64,000 nt of DNA. Source: Flavobacteriaceae bacterium. GTDB taxonomy: Bacteria > Bacteroidota > Bacteroidia > Flavobacteriales > Flavobacteriaceae. The position numbers were made by a program, and so were the translations under genes. This document shows positions 27,473 through 35,946 of this stretch, piece by piece. The notes beneath the pieces were generated by a model. The model did not search any database and had not been told where the DNA came from. It saw nothing but the letters and a program-made list of their open reading frames with translations. Location: assembly GCA_013001285.1 (NCBI GenBank), contig JABDMU010000033.1, forward strand, positions 1-64,000. The letters are read 5' to 3'. Each line of letters starts with the position of its first letter. The stretch's first letter is position 1.

Positions 27473-28045
27473 ATGAAACGAATTGTAATTTTTGCTTCCG
27501 GGTCTGGAACTAATGCTGAAAATATAATAGAGTTTTTTCACAACAGAGATAATGCGTCTGTTATTCATGTGCTTACCAACAATCCTCGTGCCAAAGTTAT
27601 TGAGAGATGTAATAAATTGAATATTAGTTGTTTATGCTTCAATAAAACGGCGTTCATTGATCCCAATAGCGTTTTGAAGATCTTAATAATGCAGGATCCT
27701 GACTTAATCGTTCTTGCTGGCTTCTTATGGAAAATTCCTGGATTGTTTCTGAAAGCATTCGAAAATAAGATCATTAATTTACATCCTGCGCTATTGCCTA
27801 AATATGGAGGAAAAGGCATGTATGGAAAGCATGTGCATGAGGCCGTTATATCTAATTCAGAAAGTGAATCTGGGATCACCATTCATTATGTAAATGAACA
27901 TTATGATGAAGGCGCCATTATTTTTCAGGCAAAATGCGCTGTAGATCCTAATGATTCACCTAAGCTTTTGGCTCAAAAAATACACCAATTAGAAATGAAA
28001 CATTTTCCACATGTAATTGCCTCAATACTAGAAGGTGATGGGTAA
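27473..28045 (+). CDS. purN: Phosphoribosylglycinamide formyltransferase
   Basis: A 190-residue enzyme that formylates glycinamide ribonucleotide with 10-formyltetrahydrofolate in purine synthesis. The N-terminal ASGSGTNAENI loop binds the ribonucleotide, and the catalytic residues are Asn102 and His104 (INLHPALLPKYGG) with Asp145 (HYDEGAI). It is divergent from acpP. Its last codons overlap the start of the RNase H gene, so the two should be co-expressed. Confidence 0.96.
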   Translation: MKRIVIFASGSGTNAENIIEFFHNRDNASVIHVLTNNPRAKVIERCNKLNISCLCFNKTAFIDPNSVLKILIMQDPDLIVLAGFLWKIPGLFLKAFENKIINLHPALLPKYGGKGMYGKHVHEAVISNSESESGITIHYVNEHYDEGAIIFQAKCAVDPNDSPKLLAQKIHQLEMKHFPHVIASILEGDG

Positions 28046-28670
28046 AAAGAAGTTTTATACGGTTTGGAAAGGACATCATACTGGGGTTTTTGGATCTTGG
28101 GAGGATTGTAAGGCGCAAATCAAAGATTTTAAAGGTGCACAATACAAATCTTTTGAAAGTTTTGAAGCTGCAAAAGAGGCCCTTAAAGGAAATTATAAAG
28201 ATTTCATTGGTAAGTCGAAAGCAAAAAAAAAGCTTTCCAAAGAACAATTAAAAAAAATTGGGCAACCTAATTTGAACTCCATTTGTGTTGATGCCGCTGT
28301 AAGTGGCAATCCAGGGAAAATGGAATACCGAGGTGTAGACCCTAAGACAAAGAAGGTGCTTTTTAAGCAAGGCCCATTTGAGGATGGCACCAACAATATT
28401 GGCGAATTTTTAGCTATTGTTCATGGCCTCGCCTTTTTGCAAAAGAAAAATAGCGATCGAATCATATATACAGATTCGAGAATAGCTATGGGTTGGGTTA
28501 AAAAGAAATCTTGTAATACAAAGCTAAAAAGAACCAAAAAGAATGACACTCTTTTTGAATTGATAGATCGTGCTATTATCTGGTTAAACAACAATGATTA
28601 CAAGACCGTAATCGTGAAATGGGAGACTAAGGCATGGGGAGAAATCCCAGCCGATTTTGGAAGAAAATAA
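28038..28670 (+). CDS. Viroplasmin-RNase H fusion (ribonuclease H family)
   Basis: A 210-residue protein. Residues 1-50 form a caulimovirus viroplasmin-like domain (KFYTVWKGHHTGVFGSWEDC) that binds RNA-DNA hybrids, and residues about 75-210 form an RNase H domain. Metal-binding acids can be seen in CVDAAVSGN, NIGEFLAIVHGL, YTDSRIAMGW and IPADFGRK. It should degrade the RNA strand of hybrids. The ATG at 28038 is preferred; a GTG just before it at 28035 is also in frame. The first 8 bases overlap purN. Confidence 0.92.
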   Translation: MGKKKFYTVWKGHHTGVFGSWEDCKAQIKDFKGAQYKSFESFEAAKEALKGNYKDFIGKSKAKKKLSKEQLKKIGQPNLNSICVDAAVSGNPGKMEYRGVDPKTKKVLFKQGPFEDGTNNIGEFLAIVHGLAFLQKKNSDRIIYTDSRIAMGWVKKKSCNTKLKRTKKNDTLFELIDRAIIWLNNNDYKTVIVKWETKAWGEIPADFGRK

Positions 28671-28690
28671 TCTCTTATTTATCTTAAGTA

Positions 28691-28726
28691 TTTGACTTTC
28701 ATTCGATGTATTTTTTCGTAAGTTTG
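28691..28726 (+). promoter_or_regulatory. Predicted promoter of the PfkB kinase gene
   Basis: TTTG at 28691-28694 and TAAGTTTG at 28719-28726 match the Bacteroidota -33 and -7 elements, with a 24-base spacer, slightly over the usual 17-23. The box ends 22 bases before the kinase ATG. Confidence 0.5.
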
Positions 28727-28748
28727 CACTGAATTTTTAATCGACTTT

Positions 28749-29675
28749 ATGAGCAAATTAGTTATCGTCGGAACCGTCGCCTTTGACGCCATTGAAACCC
28801 CTTTTGGGAAAACCGACAAAATATTAGGTGGTGCCGCAACATTTATTGGTTTGGCGGCCTCGCAGTTTAAAGTTGATTCTGCAATCGTGTCCATTGTTGG
28901 TGGTGACTTTCCAAAAAAATATCTTGAGCTTTTAGAGTCGAAAAACATTAATACTTCTGGTATTGAAGTTGTAGAGAACGGGAAAACCTTTTTCTGGAGT
29001 GGGCGTTATCACAACGATATGAATTCGAGAGATACATTAATAACAGAGTTAAATGTACTTGCTGAATTCAATCCTGTGGTTCCTTCAAATTTTAAAGATG
29101 CCGAAATTGTCATGCTAGGAAATTTACACCCGTTAACTCAAATGAGTGTTTTAGATCAAATGACCTCAACACCTAAACTGGTAATTCTGGATACGATGAA
29201 TTTCTGGATGGATTGTGCGTTAGATGATCTTCATAAGGTGATGAAAAGAATTGATGTGATCACTATTAATGATGAAGAAGCAAGGCAGTTAACTGGTGAG
29301 TATTCATTGGTTGTCGCCGCTCGTAAAATTCATTCGATGGGTCCTAAATTTGTGGTTATCAAAAAAGGAGAGCATGGTGCGTTATTATTTCATAACGACA
29401 ATGTTTTTTATGCTCCTGCCCTGCCGTTAGAAGAAGTGTTTGATCCAACTGGAGCAGGCGATACTTTTGCTGGTGGCTTTGCAGGTTATATTGCTAGAAC
29501 CGGAGACACCTCGTTTGAAAACATGAAAAATGCTGTTATTTATGGATCGACACTAGCCTCCTTCTGCGTAGAAAAATTCGGAACTCTTCGCATGGAACAG
29601 CTAGAAAGTCAAGAAGTCCATCAGCGACTGCAGCAATTCAAAGATTTAACACAATTTGAAATTGAATTATCATAA
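28749..29675 (+). CDS. PfkB-family sugar or nucleoside kinase
   Basis: A 308-residue carbohydrate kinase. The N-terminal substrate lid starts with GTVAFDAIETPFGK and GGAATFIGLAAS, and the C-terminal PfkB signature DPTGAGDTFAGGF contains the catalytic Asp. It resembles ribokinase/adenosine kinase-like proteins, but the substrate cannot be assigned. It has its own promoter and a strong terminator, then the PurF-like gene starts 46 bases later. The neighbourhood suggests a nucleotide or pentose role (inference). Confidence 0.9.
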   Translation: MSKLVIVGTVAFDAIETPFGKTDKILGGAATFIGLAASQFKVDSAIVSIVGGDFPKKYLELLESKNINTSGIEVVENGKTFFWSGRYHNDMNSRDTLITELNVLAEFNPVVPSNFKDAEIVMLGNLHPLTQMSVLDQMTSTPKLVILDTMNFWMDCALDDLHKVMKRIDVITINDEEARQLTGEYSLVVAARKIHSMGPKFVVIKKGEHGALLFHNDNVFYAPALPLEEVFDPTGAGDTFAGGFAGYIARTGDTSFENMKNAVIYGSTLASFCVEKFGTLRMEQLESQEVHQRLQQFKDLTQFEIELS

Positions 29676-29677
29676 TT

Positions 29678-29705
29678 AAACGCGCTCAATTTTTTGAGCG
29701 CGTTT
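29678..29705 (+). terminator. Terminator of the PfkB kinase gene
   Basis: A perfect 12-bp GC-rich inverted repeat with a 4-T loop directly after the kinase stop, followed by TTACTT. It separates the kinase from the PurF-like gene, at least in part. Confidence 0.8.
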
Positions 29706-29721
29706 TTACTTAAAAATAACA

Positions 29722-31620
29722 ATGAGTGACGCTTTAAAACATGAATGCGGTATTGCCTTAATAAGGCTTCTAAAACCATTAGATTTTTACAAAAAAAAAT
29801 ATGGCACTGCGTTTTATGGGGTAAATAAAATGTACCTCATGATGGAGAAGCAACATAACAGAGGGCAAGATGGCGCTGGGTTTGCGAGTATTAAATTAGA
29901 TGCTGTTCCCGGAGAACGTTACATAAGCAGAGTGCGCTCTGTGAAAGCACAGCCAATTCAAGACATTTTTGCTCAAATCAATGAACGTATCAATAATGAA
30001 TTACTAGCACATCCCGAATATATTAACGATATAGGATTACAAAAACGCCACATTCCTTATATAGGTGAATTGTTATTGGGTCATGTTCGTTATGGTACTT
30101 TCGGAAAAAATAGTGAAGAAAGCGTACATCCGTTTTTAAGACAAAATAACTGGATGCATCGGAATTTGATCGTTGCCGGAAATTTTAATATGACTAATGT
30201 CAAGGAGCTTTTTAAAAATCTTGTCGACCTAGGTCAGCATCCTAAAGAATATACAGACACCATTACTATAATGGAAAAGATCGGTCATTTTTTAGATGAT
30301 GCTGTAGGGAAGATTTACAAATCTTTAAAAAATGAAGGCTACAGTAAAAGTGACTGCTCTCCTTTAATTGCAGAACGACTAAGAGTTGATAAAATTTTGA
30401 AGAAGGCAGCAAAAAACTGGGATGGCGGCTATGTCATGGCTGGGCTTTTAGGACATGGCGATTCGTTCGTGCTCAGAGATCCTGCCGGCATTAGACCTGC
30501 CTATTATTATAAAGATGATGAGGTTGTGGTAGTAGCGTCCGAACGGCCTGTTATCCAAACTGTATTTGATGTTGCCTTTGAGGATGTCAGAGAATTGGAT
30601 CCCGGACATGCCATTATCACAAAAAAATCTGGTGAGATCAATATCACTAAAATTTTGGAGCCCTTAGAACGAAAGGCTTGCTCATTTGAACGCATCTATT
30701 TTTCTAGAGGAAGTGATTCCGAAATTTATCGAGAACGAAAAATGTTGGGTAAGTTAATTGTGCCGAAGGTTCTAGAAGCCATTGATAATGATATTGCAAA
30801 TTCGGTATTTTCTTATATTCCGAATACTGCTGAAACCTCATTTTATGGATTGGTTGAAACAGTTGATGATTTTCTTAATAAGCAAAAAACTGAATTCATA
30901 TTAAATGGACAGCGTTCTTTGTCAGCAAAAAATGTCACTGAAATTTTATCACAACGAACCCGTGTTGAAAAAATAGCAATTAAAGATGTTAAGCTTCGAA
31001 CTTTTATAACCGAAGATAGTAGCCGAGATGACCTTGTGGCACATGTTTATGATGTCACATATGGCGTCATAAAACCAAATGATAATCTGGTGATCATTGA
31101 TGATAGTATCGTAAGAGGAACTACTTTGAAGAAAAGTATTCTTAAAATATTAGATCGTTTAAACCCGAAAAAAATAGTTGTGGTTTCATCAGCTCCACAA
31201 ATTAGATATCCAGATTGTTATGGTATCGATATGGCGAATTTAGAAAGTTTGATAGCCTTTAAAGCAGCCCTAAGTCTTCTCAAAGATAGTGGACAATATG
31301 ACCTTGTTGAAACTGTATACAATAAATGTAAAACCCAAATAAGTTTTAAAGACAAGGATGTAAAAAACTATGTTAAGGAAATATATGATCCGTTCACTGC
31401 TGATGAAATTTCAGATAAAATATCTGAATTGCTTAGTAGTTCATCCATTAAAGCAGAAGTAAAGATTATTTTTCAATCGATCGATAATTTACATCAGGCC
31501 TGTCCGAAAAATTTAGGTGATTGGTATTTTACAGGAAATTATCCAACCAACGGTGGCAACCGTGTTGTTAACAAAGCATTCATCAATTTTTACGAAGGAA
31601 ATAAGGAAAGAGCCTATTAG
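29722..31620 (+). CDS. Long amidophosphoribosyltransferase-like enzyme (PurF family)
   Basis: A 632-residue protein with an N-terminal class II glutamine amidotransferase domain. Cys9 is the expected nucleophile, so an eight-residue propeptide would have to be removed; HNRGQDGAG and LLGHVRYGTFGKNS follow. A phosphoribosyltransferase domain carries the PRPP loop VIIDDSIVRGTT at about 456-467. Standard PurF is near 480-510 residues; this one has extra sequence, including a segment between the domains (about 370-420) and a C-terminal tail. It would use glutamine and PRPP to make phosphoribosylamine. The window lacks the rest of the purine cluster apart from purN. Confidence 0.87.
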   Translation: MSDALKHECGIALIRLLKPLDFYKKKYGTAFYGVNKMYLMMEKQHNRGQDGAGFASIKLDAVPGERYISRVRSVKAQPIQDIFAQINERINNELLAHPEYINDIGLQKRHIPYIGELLLGHVRYGTFGKNSEESVHPFLRQNNWMHRNLIVAGNFNMTNVKELFKNLVDLGQHPKEYTDTITIMEKIGHFLDDAVGKIYKSLKNEGYSKSDCSPLIAERLRVDKILKKAAKNWDGGYVMAGLLGHGDSFVLRDPAGIRPAYYYKDDEVVVVASERPVIQTVFDVAFEDVRELDPGHAIITKKSGEINITKILEPLERKACSFERIYFSRGSDSEIYRERKMLGKLIVPKVLEAIDNDIANSVFSYIPNTAETSFYGLVETVDDFLNKQKTEFILNGQRSLSAKNVTEILSQRTRVEKIAIKDVKLRTFITEDSSRDDLVAHVYDVTYGVIKPNDNLVIIDDSIVRGTTLKKSILKILDRLNPKKIVVVSSAPQIRYPDCYGIDMANLESLIAFKAALSLLKDSGQYDLVETVYNKCKTQISFKDKDVKNYVKEIYDPFTADEISDKISELLSSSSIKAEVKIIFQSIDNLHQACPKNLGDWYFTGNYPTNGGNRVVNKAFINFYEGNKERAY

Positions 31621-31721
31621 CTTAATTTTCAAGAAATTGTCAGTTTATCTATAAAAATACACGTTTGAACTAAAAAATATGCATTTCATCTAATATTTAT
31701 AGCCTTTAAACAAATTACATC

Positions 31722-31729
31722 TACTTTAG
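31722..31729 (+). promoter_or_regulatory. -7 box of small RNA copy 1
   Basis: TACTTTAG is one base off the TAnnTTTG consensus. It ends 5 bases before the conserved RNA start (ACCAT), exactly as in copy 2. Confidence 0.55.
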
Positions 31730-31733
31730 TAAG

Positions 31734-31807
31734 ACCATAACATAAGTAGGTTAAGTTCATGGTAGATTTGGGGCAAAAAAAGGTGAACTCTAGTTCACCT
31801 TTTTTTA
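31734..31807 (+). ncRNA. Small RNA, copy 1
   Basis: A sequence of about 74 nucleotides. It begins with a hairpin whose stem pairs ACCAT at 31734-31738 with ATGGT at 31759-31763, continues with the conserved single-stranded segment GATTTGGGGC, and ends in a terminator hairpin (stem at about 31781-31800 extended by A-run/T-run pairing). Copy 2, 235 bases downstream, matches it at 40 of the first 41 positions, while the flanks differ. Conservation of transcript structure and promoter spacing indicates a real RNA gene. The family is not certain; the Bacteroidota Flavo-1 RNA is a candidate to test. Confidence 0.72.
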
Positions 31808-31956
31808 TTTTACACTATATTTTTTATTGAATTTTCTTCCTCTAATTCTCATTTTTTACAAATCCTAATCTTTTTGCCGATTTTTCCATTTTTAGCGCTT
31901 AGACTAATATATAAGTCGTTTGTCTAATAAATTTAATTCTTAGAAATAAGCTCTGT

Positions 31957-31964
31957 TATATTTG
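31957..31964 (+). promoter_or_regulatory. -7 box of small RNA copy 2
   Basis: TATATTTG is a perfect TAnnTTTG match ending 5 bases before the conserved ACCAT, so the RNA would begin at about 31969-31970. Confidence 0.65.
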
Positions 31965-31968
31965 TTTC

Positions 31969-32037
31969 ACCATAACATAAGTAGGTTAAGTTTATGGTAG
32001 ATTTGGGGCAAAAAGGTGGACGCAAGTTCACCTTTTT
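31969..32037 (+). ncRNA. Small RNA, copy 2
   Basis: A sequence of about 69 nucleotides, homologous to copy 1. A C-to-T change in the 5' hairpin restores A-U pairing and lengthens the stem to 7 bp (ACCATAA with TTATGGT). The terminator stem GGTGGAC/GTTCACC keeps pairing through a G-U wobble, and its loop is GCAA, a GNRA tetraloop. These changes keep the structure, which supports a functional RNA. The last hairpin also faces the sodA stop (32048) and may terminate that gene on the minus strand. Confidence 0.75.
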
Positions 32038-32047
32038 ATTTTTCTAA

Positions 32048-32656
32048 CTATTTTGCCTTTGCATATCGTCTCTCAACTTCATTCCAATTGATCACATTAA
32101 AAAATGCTTCAATATAATCTGGACGTCTGTTTTGATAGTTCAAATAATAAGCATGTTCCCATACATCAATTCCTAAAATTGGCATTCCACCACATCCTAC
32201 TCCTGGCATTAAAGGATTATCTTGATTAGGTGTAGAACAGACTTCAACACGTCCGCCTTTATGTACACAAAGCCAAGCCCATCCAGATCCAAATTGCGTT
32301 GCAGCAGCTTTACTAAAAGCCGTTTTAAAATCATCGAAAGATCCAAAGGCCGATTCGATGGCATCTTTTAATTCGCCAGACAATCTTCCTTTATCTTCTG
32401 GATTCATCACTTCCCAAAATAAGGCGTGATTAAAATAACCACCTCCATTATTTCTCACTGCTTTATTGTTCATGTCCATTGTAGTTAAAATATCCATGAT
32501 ACTTTTATTTGCAAGATCGGTGCCTTCAATTGCGGCATTCAACTTGGAGGTATACCCATTGTGATGTTTTGAATGATGTATTTCCATAGTACGTGCATCA
32601 ATGTGCGGTTCTAACGCATCATATGCATATTTTAATTTCGGTAATTCAAAAGCCAT
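32048..32656 (-). CDS. sodA: Superoxide dismutase (Mn/Fe type)
   Basis: A 202-residue enzyme that converts superoxide to oxygen and hydrogen peroxide in the cytoplasm. The metal ligands are His27, His77, Asp164 and His168 ([11 protein letters not shown]). Gln145 in TPNQDNPL suggests the manganese or cambialistic type, but metal choice cannot be proven from sequence. A perfect TAnnTTTG box lies upstream at 32692-32699. The stop is 10 bases from the end of the second small RNA, in convergent orientation. Confidence 0.96.
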   Translation of the reverse strand: MAFELPKLKYAYDALEPHIDARTMEIHHSKHHNGYTSKLNAAIEGTDLANKSIMDILTTMDMNNKAVRNNGGGYFNHALFWEVMNPEDKGRLSGELKDAIESAFGSFDDFKTAFSKAAATQFGSGWAWLCVHKGGRVEVCSTPNQDNPLMPGVGCGGMPILGIDVWEHAYYLNYQNRRPDYIEAFFNVINWNEVERRYAKAK

Positions 32657-32691
32657 ATTTTTCTGTTTTAGTTATTATTATTTTATTCAAC

Positions 32692-32699
32692 CAAATTTA
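32692..32699 (-). promoter_or_regulatory. Predicted -7 box of the sodA promoter
   Basis: On the minus strand the sequence reads TAAATTTG, a perfect TAnnTTTG match located 36 bases upstream of the sodA ATG. No clear -33 element was recognised. Confidence 0.5.
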
Positions 32700-32770
32700 C
32701 AACAATGCTTTAAAAATTGTCCTATTAAGTTATTAAGAATACTTATTTTGGTATAAAATTTTTCTTTGAT

Positions 32771-35700
32771 TTGAAACCCTCAACCTTTCATATTTTTGAT
32801 GCTTCGGCAGGCAGTGGAAAAACCTTCACTTTGGTCAAGGAATACCTTAGGGTGCTATTTCAATCACAATCTAAATTTCCCTTTGCAAACATTCTGGCCA
32901 TAACCTTTACGAATAAGGCTGTGGGAGAAATGAAGGCTCGAATCATAAATTCACTTATCGCGTTTTCCTCTGAAAAAATTATAACAGAACCTACTGAACT
33001 TTTTATGCACTTGTGTTCAGAATTAAATATCGACGCAAAGACACTTCATAAGAAGTCTAAAGTAATGCTTCAAAATATTGTTCATAATTATTCGGCTTTT
33101 GATGTGTCGACCATTGATAAATTCAATCAGAAACTGATACGAACCTTTGCATTTGACCTTGAGCTCCCAATAAATTTTCAAGTAGAGCTAGACACAAATT
33201 ACATGCTTTCAAAAGCCGTTGATAATTTAATATCAAAAGCGGGGACAGAAATGGATCTTACGCAACTACTTGTAGATTTTGCCATTGAAAAAATGGATGA
33301 GGACAAAAGTTGGGACGTGTCTTATGATCTAAACCAAATTGCTGAATTACTCATTAAAGAAAATGATGCGGTCTATATAAAAATGCTTGAAGAAAAATCC
33401 TTGGAGGATTTCAGTTCATTAAAATACAGTCTTAAAAACCAGTTTTCGGAAATAGAGGCGTCAGTTCAGGAACAGGCTGAGGGTCTGCTTACTTTTATTA
33501 TTGAAGCTGGACTCGAGTTCAGTGATTTCTCGGGAGGCAGCAGGGCCTATCTACCAAACTATTTTAAAAAGATCATAAAAGGCGATTATGCTATCGATTT
33601 TGAAACCGCATGGATCATCAATATAGAAGAAAAGCCATTATATCCTGTGAGCTCTACGGCATCTAACGTGTCTGATATCCTGGATGAAATTAAACCGAGG
33701 ATTCTTGAAGCCTTTTATCAAACAAAGGCTAAAATTATTCAACTTAAGTTTTTGAAAGGGATATATAAAAACCTTACCCCATTATCTGTTTTGAATGCTT
33801 TGAACAAAGAAATTGAAGCCTTAAAAAAAGATGGCAATTTATTGCTGATCTCCGAATTCAATGCCATAGTTAGCGAACACATAAAGAGCCAACCTGCTCC
33901 ATATATTTACGAGCGCATAGGCGAAAAATTCAAGCATTATTTTATTGATGAATTTCAAGATACTTCCGTTCTGCAATGGGAAAATTTAATCCCATTGATC
34001 AATAATGCGCTTTCAGGAGAACACTCAACGGCCTTGATCGTTGGAGATGCCAAGCAGGCCATTTACCGATGGCGTGGCGGAAAAGCAGAACAATTTATTG
34101 CGCTTCGAAATAAAGAGAACATCCCTTTTCCTATCGAGCAGGACGTAAAAACACTGCCGCAAAACTTTAGGAGTCATAAACAAATTGTCGATTTTAACAA
34201 CACCTTATTCAAGCATTTATCTTCTTTTGTATTTAGTGATGATAATTACAAAGACTTATATGTAAACAGTTGGCAGAATAACGAAAAAAAGAATGATGGC
34301 TTTGTTAATCTTAAGTTTTTATCTAATTCTGATGAAGATGATAAGAATGAGGTCTACCCAAAACAGGTGTTAGAAACGATCAATTTATGTCTTGAAAACG
34401 GATTTAAAGAACAAGATATTGCCATAATTGTTAGAACTCACAAAGAAGGAATTGCAATTACAGATTACTTGAATGCCAACTCTGACGTTCGTATAATTTC
34501 CTCAGAAACACTTTTGCTTTCAAGATCTGAAGAGGTTCAATTCATTGTTAATCTCCTTCAATTAATTACTCAACCTGATAATAAAGCCTTAAAATTTGAT
34601 ATTGGCAACTACCTTCTATCATCTCATATAACCGTTGAGGATAATCATGAGTTTTTATCTGGTATTATTGATCTGGGTCTCTTCAAATTTTTTAATTCTT
34701 TTAAAGATTTCGGAATAGTCTTCAATGTCTCTGAATTCATTCAATTGCCACTATATGAAGGTGTGGAACTCATAATTAACAATTTCAATTTGATAAAAGG
34801 ATCTAATGGTCAAGTACAGTATTTCCTCGATTTTGTTCTGGATTACAGTTTAGACCATCAAACTTCTTTATCCGATTTTATTGAATACTATGATTTAAAA
34901 AAGGACAAACTTAGTGTGACAATCCCTGACGGCGTTGATGCTGTAACTATTATGACGATACACAAAGCAAAAGGGCTTGAATTCCCAGTCGTCATTTTTC
35001 CATATGCAGAAGTTGAAATCTATAATCAGATTAAACCCAGAGTTTGGCTACCTGTTGATCAAGATCAATTTCAGGGCTTTAGTCATTTGCTCTTTAATTT
35101 TAATAAAGACATTGCCTATTTTGGGGATGTCGGTGCTGAGGCATTTCAAGAGCGATTGGCTCAATTGGAACTTGATGCCATCAATATGCTTTATGTGACA
35201 TTAACCCGAGCTGTTGAGCAATTGTACATTATTAGCCGATTGAAAATTAATAAAAAAGGCAATGAGTCCTTAAAAACATTTGATGGTTTATTTATCAATT
35301 ATTTGAAAGCACAAGGCCTTTGGAAGGATAACTTAAGCTCCTATAGTTTTGGGGATGTCAAAAGGACTTCAATAAACGAAGAAGCCAGCGATTCTGCGGT
35401 CATTCAGAATACGTTCATTTCAACACCAAGGAATCAACTGGATATTAAAATTGTTACAAAAGCTGGACTTCTATGGGATACAGATCAACAAAGAGCCATA
35501 GAGCGTGGTAATTTAATTCATCTTATCATGTCATACATCAAAACAGAAATTGACATCCCTTTTGCCATGAACACGCTTTTTAATGATGGCATAATTAATA
35601 CTCAACAAAAGGAATCTTTGCAACCCATTATTTATAGCCTAGTTAGCCATCCATCGCTTAAAATTTATTTCGATCCAGAACTCAAAGTCTATAATGAACG

Positions 35701-35929
35701 TGATATCCTGGTTAATAATGCTCCTGATCAACGTCCAGATAGAGTGACTATAGATAAGGATAATTTTGCCACAGTATTAGATTACAAAACTGGAAATCAA
35801 AGTCAGGCGCATGAGCAACAAATTCAGGGCTATTTAAATGCGCTAAAATCACTTGGACTTCATGTAAAAAAAGGAGTTCTTGTATACATCAACGACGAGA
35901 TTGAAATAAAAGAAATACTACCTTTGTAA
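32771..35929 (+). CDS. addA: AddA-like UvrD/RecB-type helicase-nuclease (TTG start)
   Basis: A 1052-residue superfamily 1 helicase. Walker A is ASAGSGKTFTL (about residues 10-20), Walker B DEFQDTS lies near 396, the later helicase motifs include MTIHKAKGLEFPVVIF and YVTLTRAVEQ, and a RecB-type nuclease motif LDYKTG is at about 1003-1008. It should unwind and cut double-strand DNA ends for recombinational repair, with AddB at 38710. The codon at 32771 is TTG; no ATG in frame gives the N-terminal ASAGSGKT region with a normal leader, so TTG is chosen. It is divergent from sodA. Confidence 0.88.
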   Translation: MKPSTFHIFDASAGSGKTFTLVKEYLRVLFQSQSKFPFANILAITFTNKAVGEMKARIINSLIAFSSEKIITEPTELFMHLCSELNIDAKTLHKKSKVMLQNIVHNYSAFDVSTIDKFNQKLIRTFAFDLELPINFQVELDTNYMLSKAVDNLISKAGTEMDLTQLLVDFAIEKMDEDKSWDVSYDLNQIAELLIKENDAVYIKMLEEKSLEDFSSLKYSLKNQFSEIEASVQEQAEGLLTFIIEAGLEFSDFSGGSRAYLPNYFKKIIKGDYAIDFETAWIINIEEKPLYPVSSTASNVSDILDEIKPRILEAFYQTKAKIIQLKFLKGIYKNLTPLSVLNALNKEIEALKKDGNLLLISEFNAIVSEHIKSQPAPYIYERIGEKFKHYFIDEFQDTSVLQWENLIPLINNALSGEHSTALIVGDAKQAIYRWRGGKAEQFIALRNKENIPFPIEQDVKTLPQNFRSHKQIVDFNNTLFKHLSSFVFSDDNYKDLYVNSWQNNEKKNDGFVNLKFLSNSDEDDKNEVYPKQVLETINLCLENGFKEQDIAIIVRTHKEGIAITDYLNANSDVRIISSETLLLSRSEEVQFIVNLLQLITQPDNKALKFDIGNYLLSSHITVEDNHEFLSGIIDLGLFKFFNSFKDFGIVFNVSEFIQLPLYEGVELIINNFNLIKGSNGQVQYFLDFVLDYSLDHQTSLSDFIEYYDLKKDKLSVTIPDGVDAVTIMTIHKAKGLEFPVVIFPYAEVEIYNQIKPRVWLPVDQDQFQGFSHLLFNFNKDIAYFGDVGAEAFQERLAQLELDAINMLYVTLTRAVEQLYIISRLKINKKGNESLKTFDGLFINYLKAQGLWKDNLSSYSFGDVKRTSINEEASDSAVIQNTFISTPRNQLDIKIVTKAGLLWDTDQQRAIERGNLIHLIMSYIKTEIDIPFAMNTLFNDGIINTQQKESLQPIIYSLVSHPSLKIYFDPELKVYNERDILVNNAPDQRPDRVTIDKDNFATVLDYKTGNQSQAHEQQIQGYLNALKSLGLHVKKGVLVYINDEIEIKEILPL

Positions 35930-35946
35930 AAAAATAAAATTTAAAC

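Larger units (their letters stand above)
31621..32047. other. 427-base intergenic region with two small RNA genes
   Basis: There is no protein-coding frame here. It contains two tandem copies of a small RNA (31734-31807 and 31969-32037) with their promoter boxes. The bases between the copies (about 31808-31950) show nothing beyond AT-rich sequence. Confidence 0.8.
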
